Below, piece after piece: positions 23,026 through 23,060 of a stretch of DNA of 23,060 nucleotides. The first letter of the stretch is position 1; every line of letters begins with the position of its first letter. This DNA is from Bacteroidales bacterium (lineage in GTDB: Bacteria > Bacteroidota > Bacteroidia > Bacteroidales > JAADJA01). Under the pieces are notes generated by a model, which did not search any database, had not been told where the DNA came from, and saw nothing but the letters and a program-made list of their open reading frames with translations. The position numbers were made by a program, and so were the translations under genes. The stretch covers positions 1 to 23,060 of the forward strand of contig JAOZLR010000007.1 of assembly GCA_029934735.1 (NCBI GenBank), in the 5' to 3' direction.

Positions 23026-23060
23026 ATTATAATAATCAATACCTGCAATTTTTGAAAATA

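Noticed and set aside
22900..23060. CRISPR array at the right edge
   Set aside because: The repeats are perfect or near-perfect palindromes, one copy appears inverted, only two good copies exist, and no cas gene is present.

Overview
The window looks like a chromosomal segment of a Bacteroidota genome, most likely from the Bacteroidales/Marinilabiliales side, though the sequence cannot settle the family. The evidence is an AT-rich composition, few Shine-Dalgarno sequences, several copies of the Bacteroidetes -7 promoter element TAnnTTTG placed just upstream of genes, FadL-type outer membrane biogenesis, and a secreted phosphatase with a type IX secretion (T9SS) C-terminal sorting domain. Fifteen protein genes are supported and they pack densely. 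No gene-free stretch clearly exceeds 300 bases. No tRNA, rRNA, CRISPR array or insertion sequence is visible.

Left part (1-10.4 kb): this begins with the 3' end of a membrane glycosyltransferase (GT39/ArnT type), cut by the window edge. A leftward housekeeping block follows: rimP-nusA-infB and, 42 bp further on, a FabH-like 3-oxoacyl-ACP synthase III. The rimP operon has a recognisable promoter and a ~95-nt leader with three successive hairpins. The last hairpin looks like an intrinsic terminator ending just before the rimP start codon, so attenuation is plausible. Further right, also leftward, are a single-chain transketolase and pdxB. Transketolase produces erythrose 4-phosphate, whose oxidation product, 4-phosphoerythronate, is the PdxB substrate in pyridoxal phosphate synthesis.

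Middle part (10.4-18.6 kb): a FadL/OMPP1-type outer membrane protein converges on a large SNF2-family helicase, their stop codons overlapping. Divergent from the helicase is a compact three-gene cluster: an extended short-chain dehydrogenase, a membrane steroid 5-alpha-reductase-like enzyme with the key residues of animal SRD5A1/2, and a BtpA-family TIM-barrel protein. This is the most intriguing metabolic unit in the window. It suggests reductive chemistry on a steroid, bile-acid, sterol or isoprenoid-like enone, but no substrate can be read from the sequence. An AqpZ-type water channel with a candidate operator follows, then a 61-residue zinc-binding-type small protein and a strong bidirectional terminator.

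Right part (18.6-23.1 kb): a second SNF2-family helicase, of a different subtype, is preceded by a strongly hydrophobic segment whose translation is uncertain. It is divergent from a secreted alkaline-phosphatase-superfamily protein with a T9SS sorting domain. The phosphatase promoter overlaps a 20-bp palindrome. The window ends in palindromic REP-like repeats that continue to the edge.
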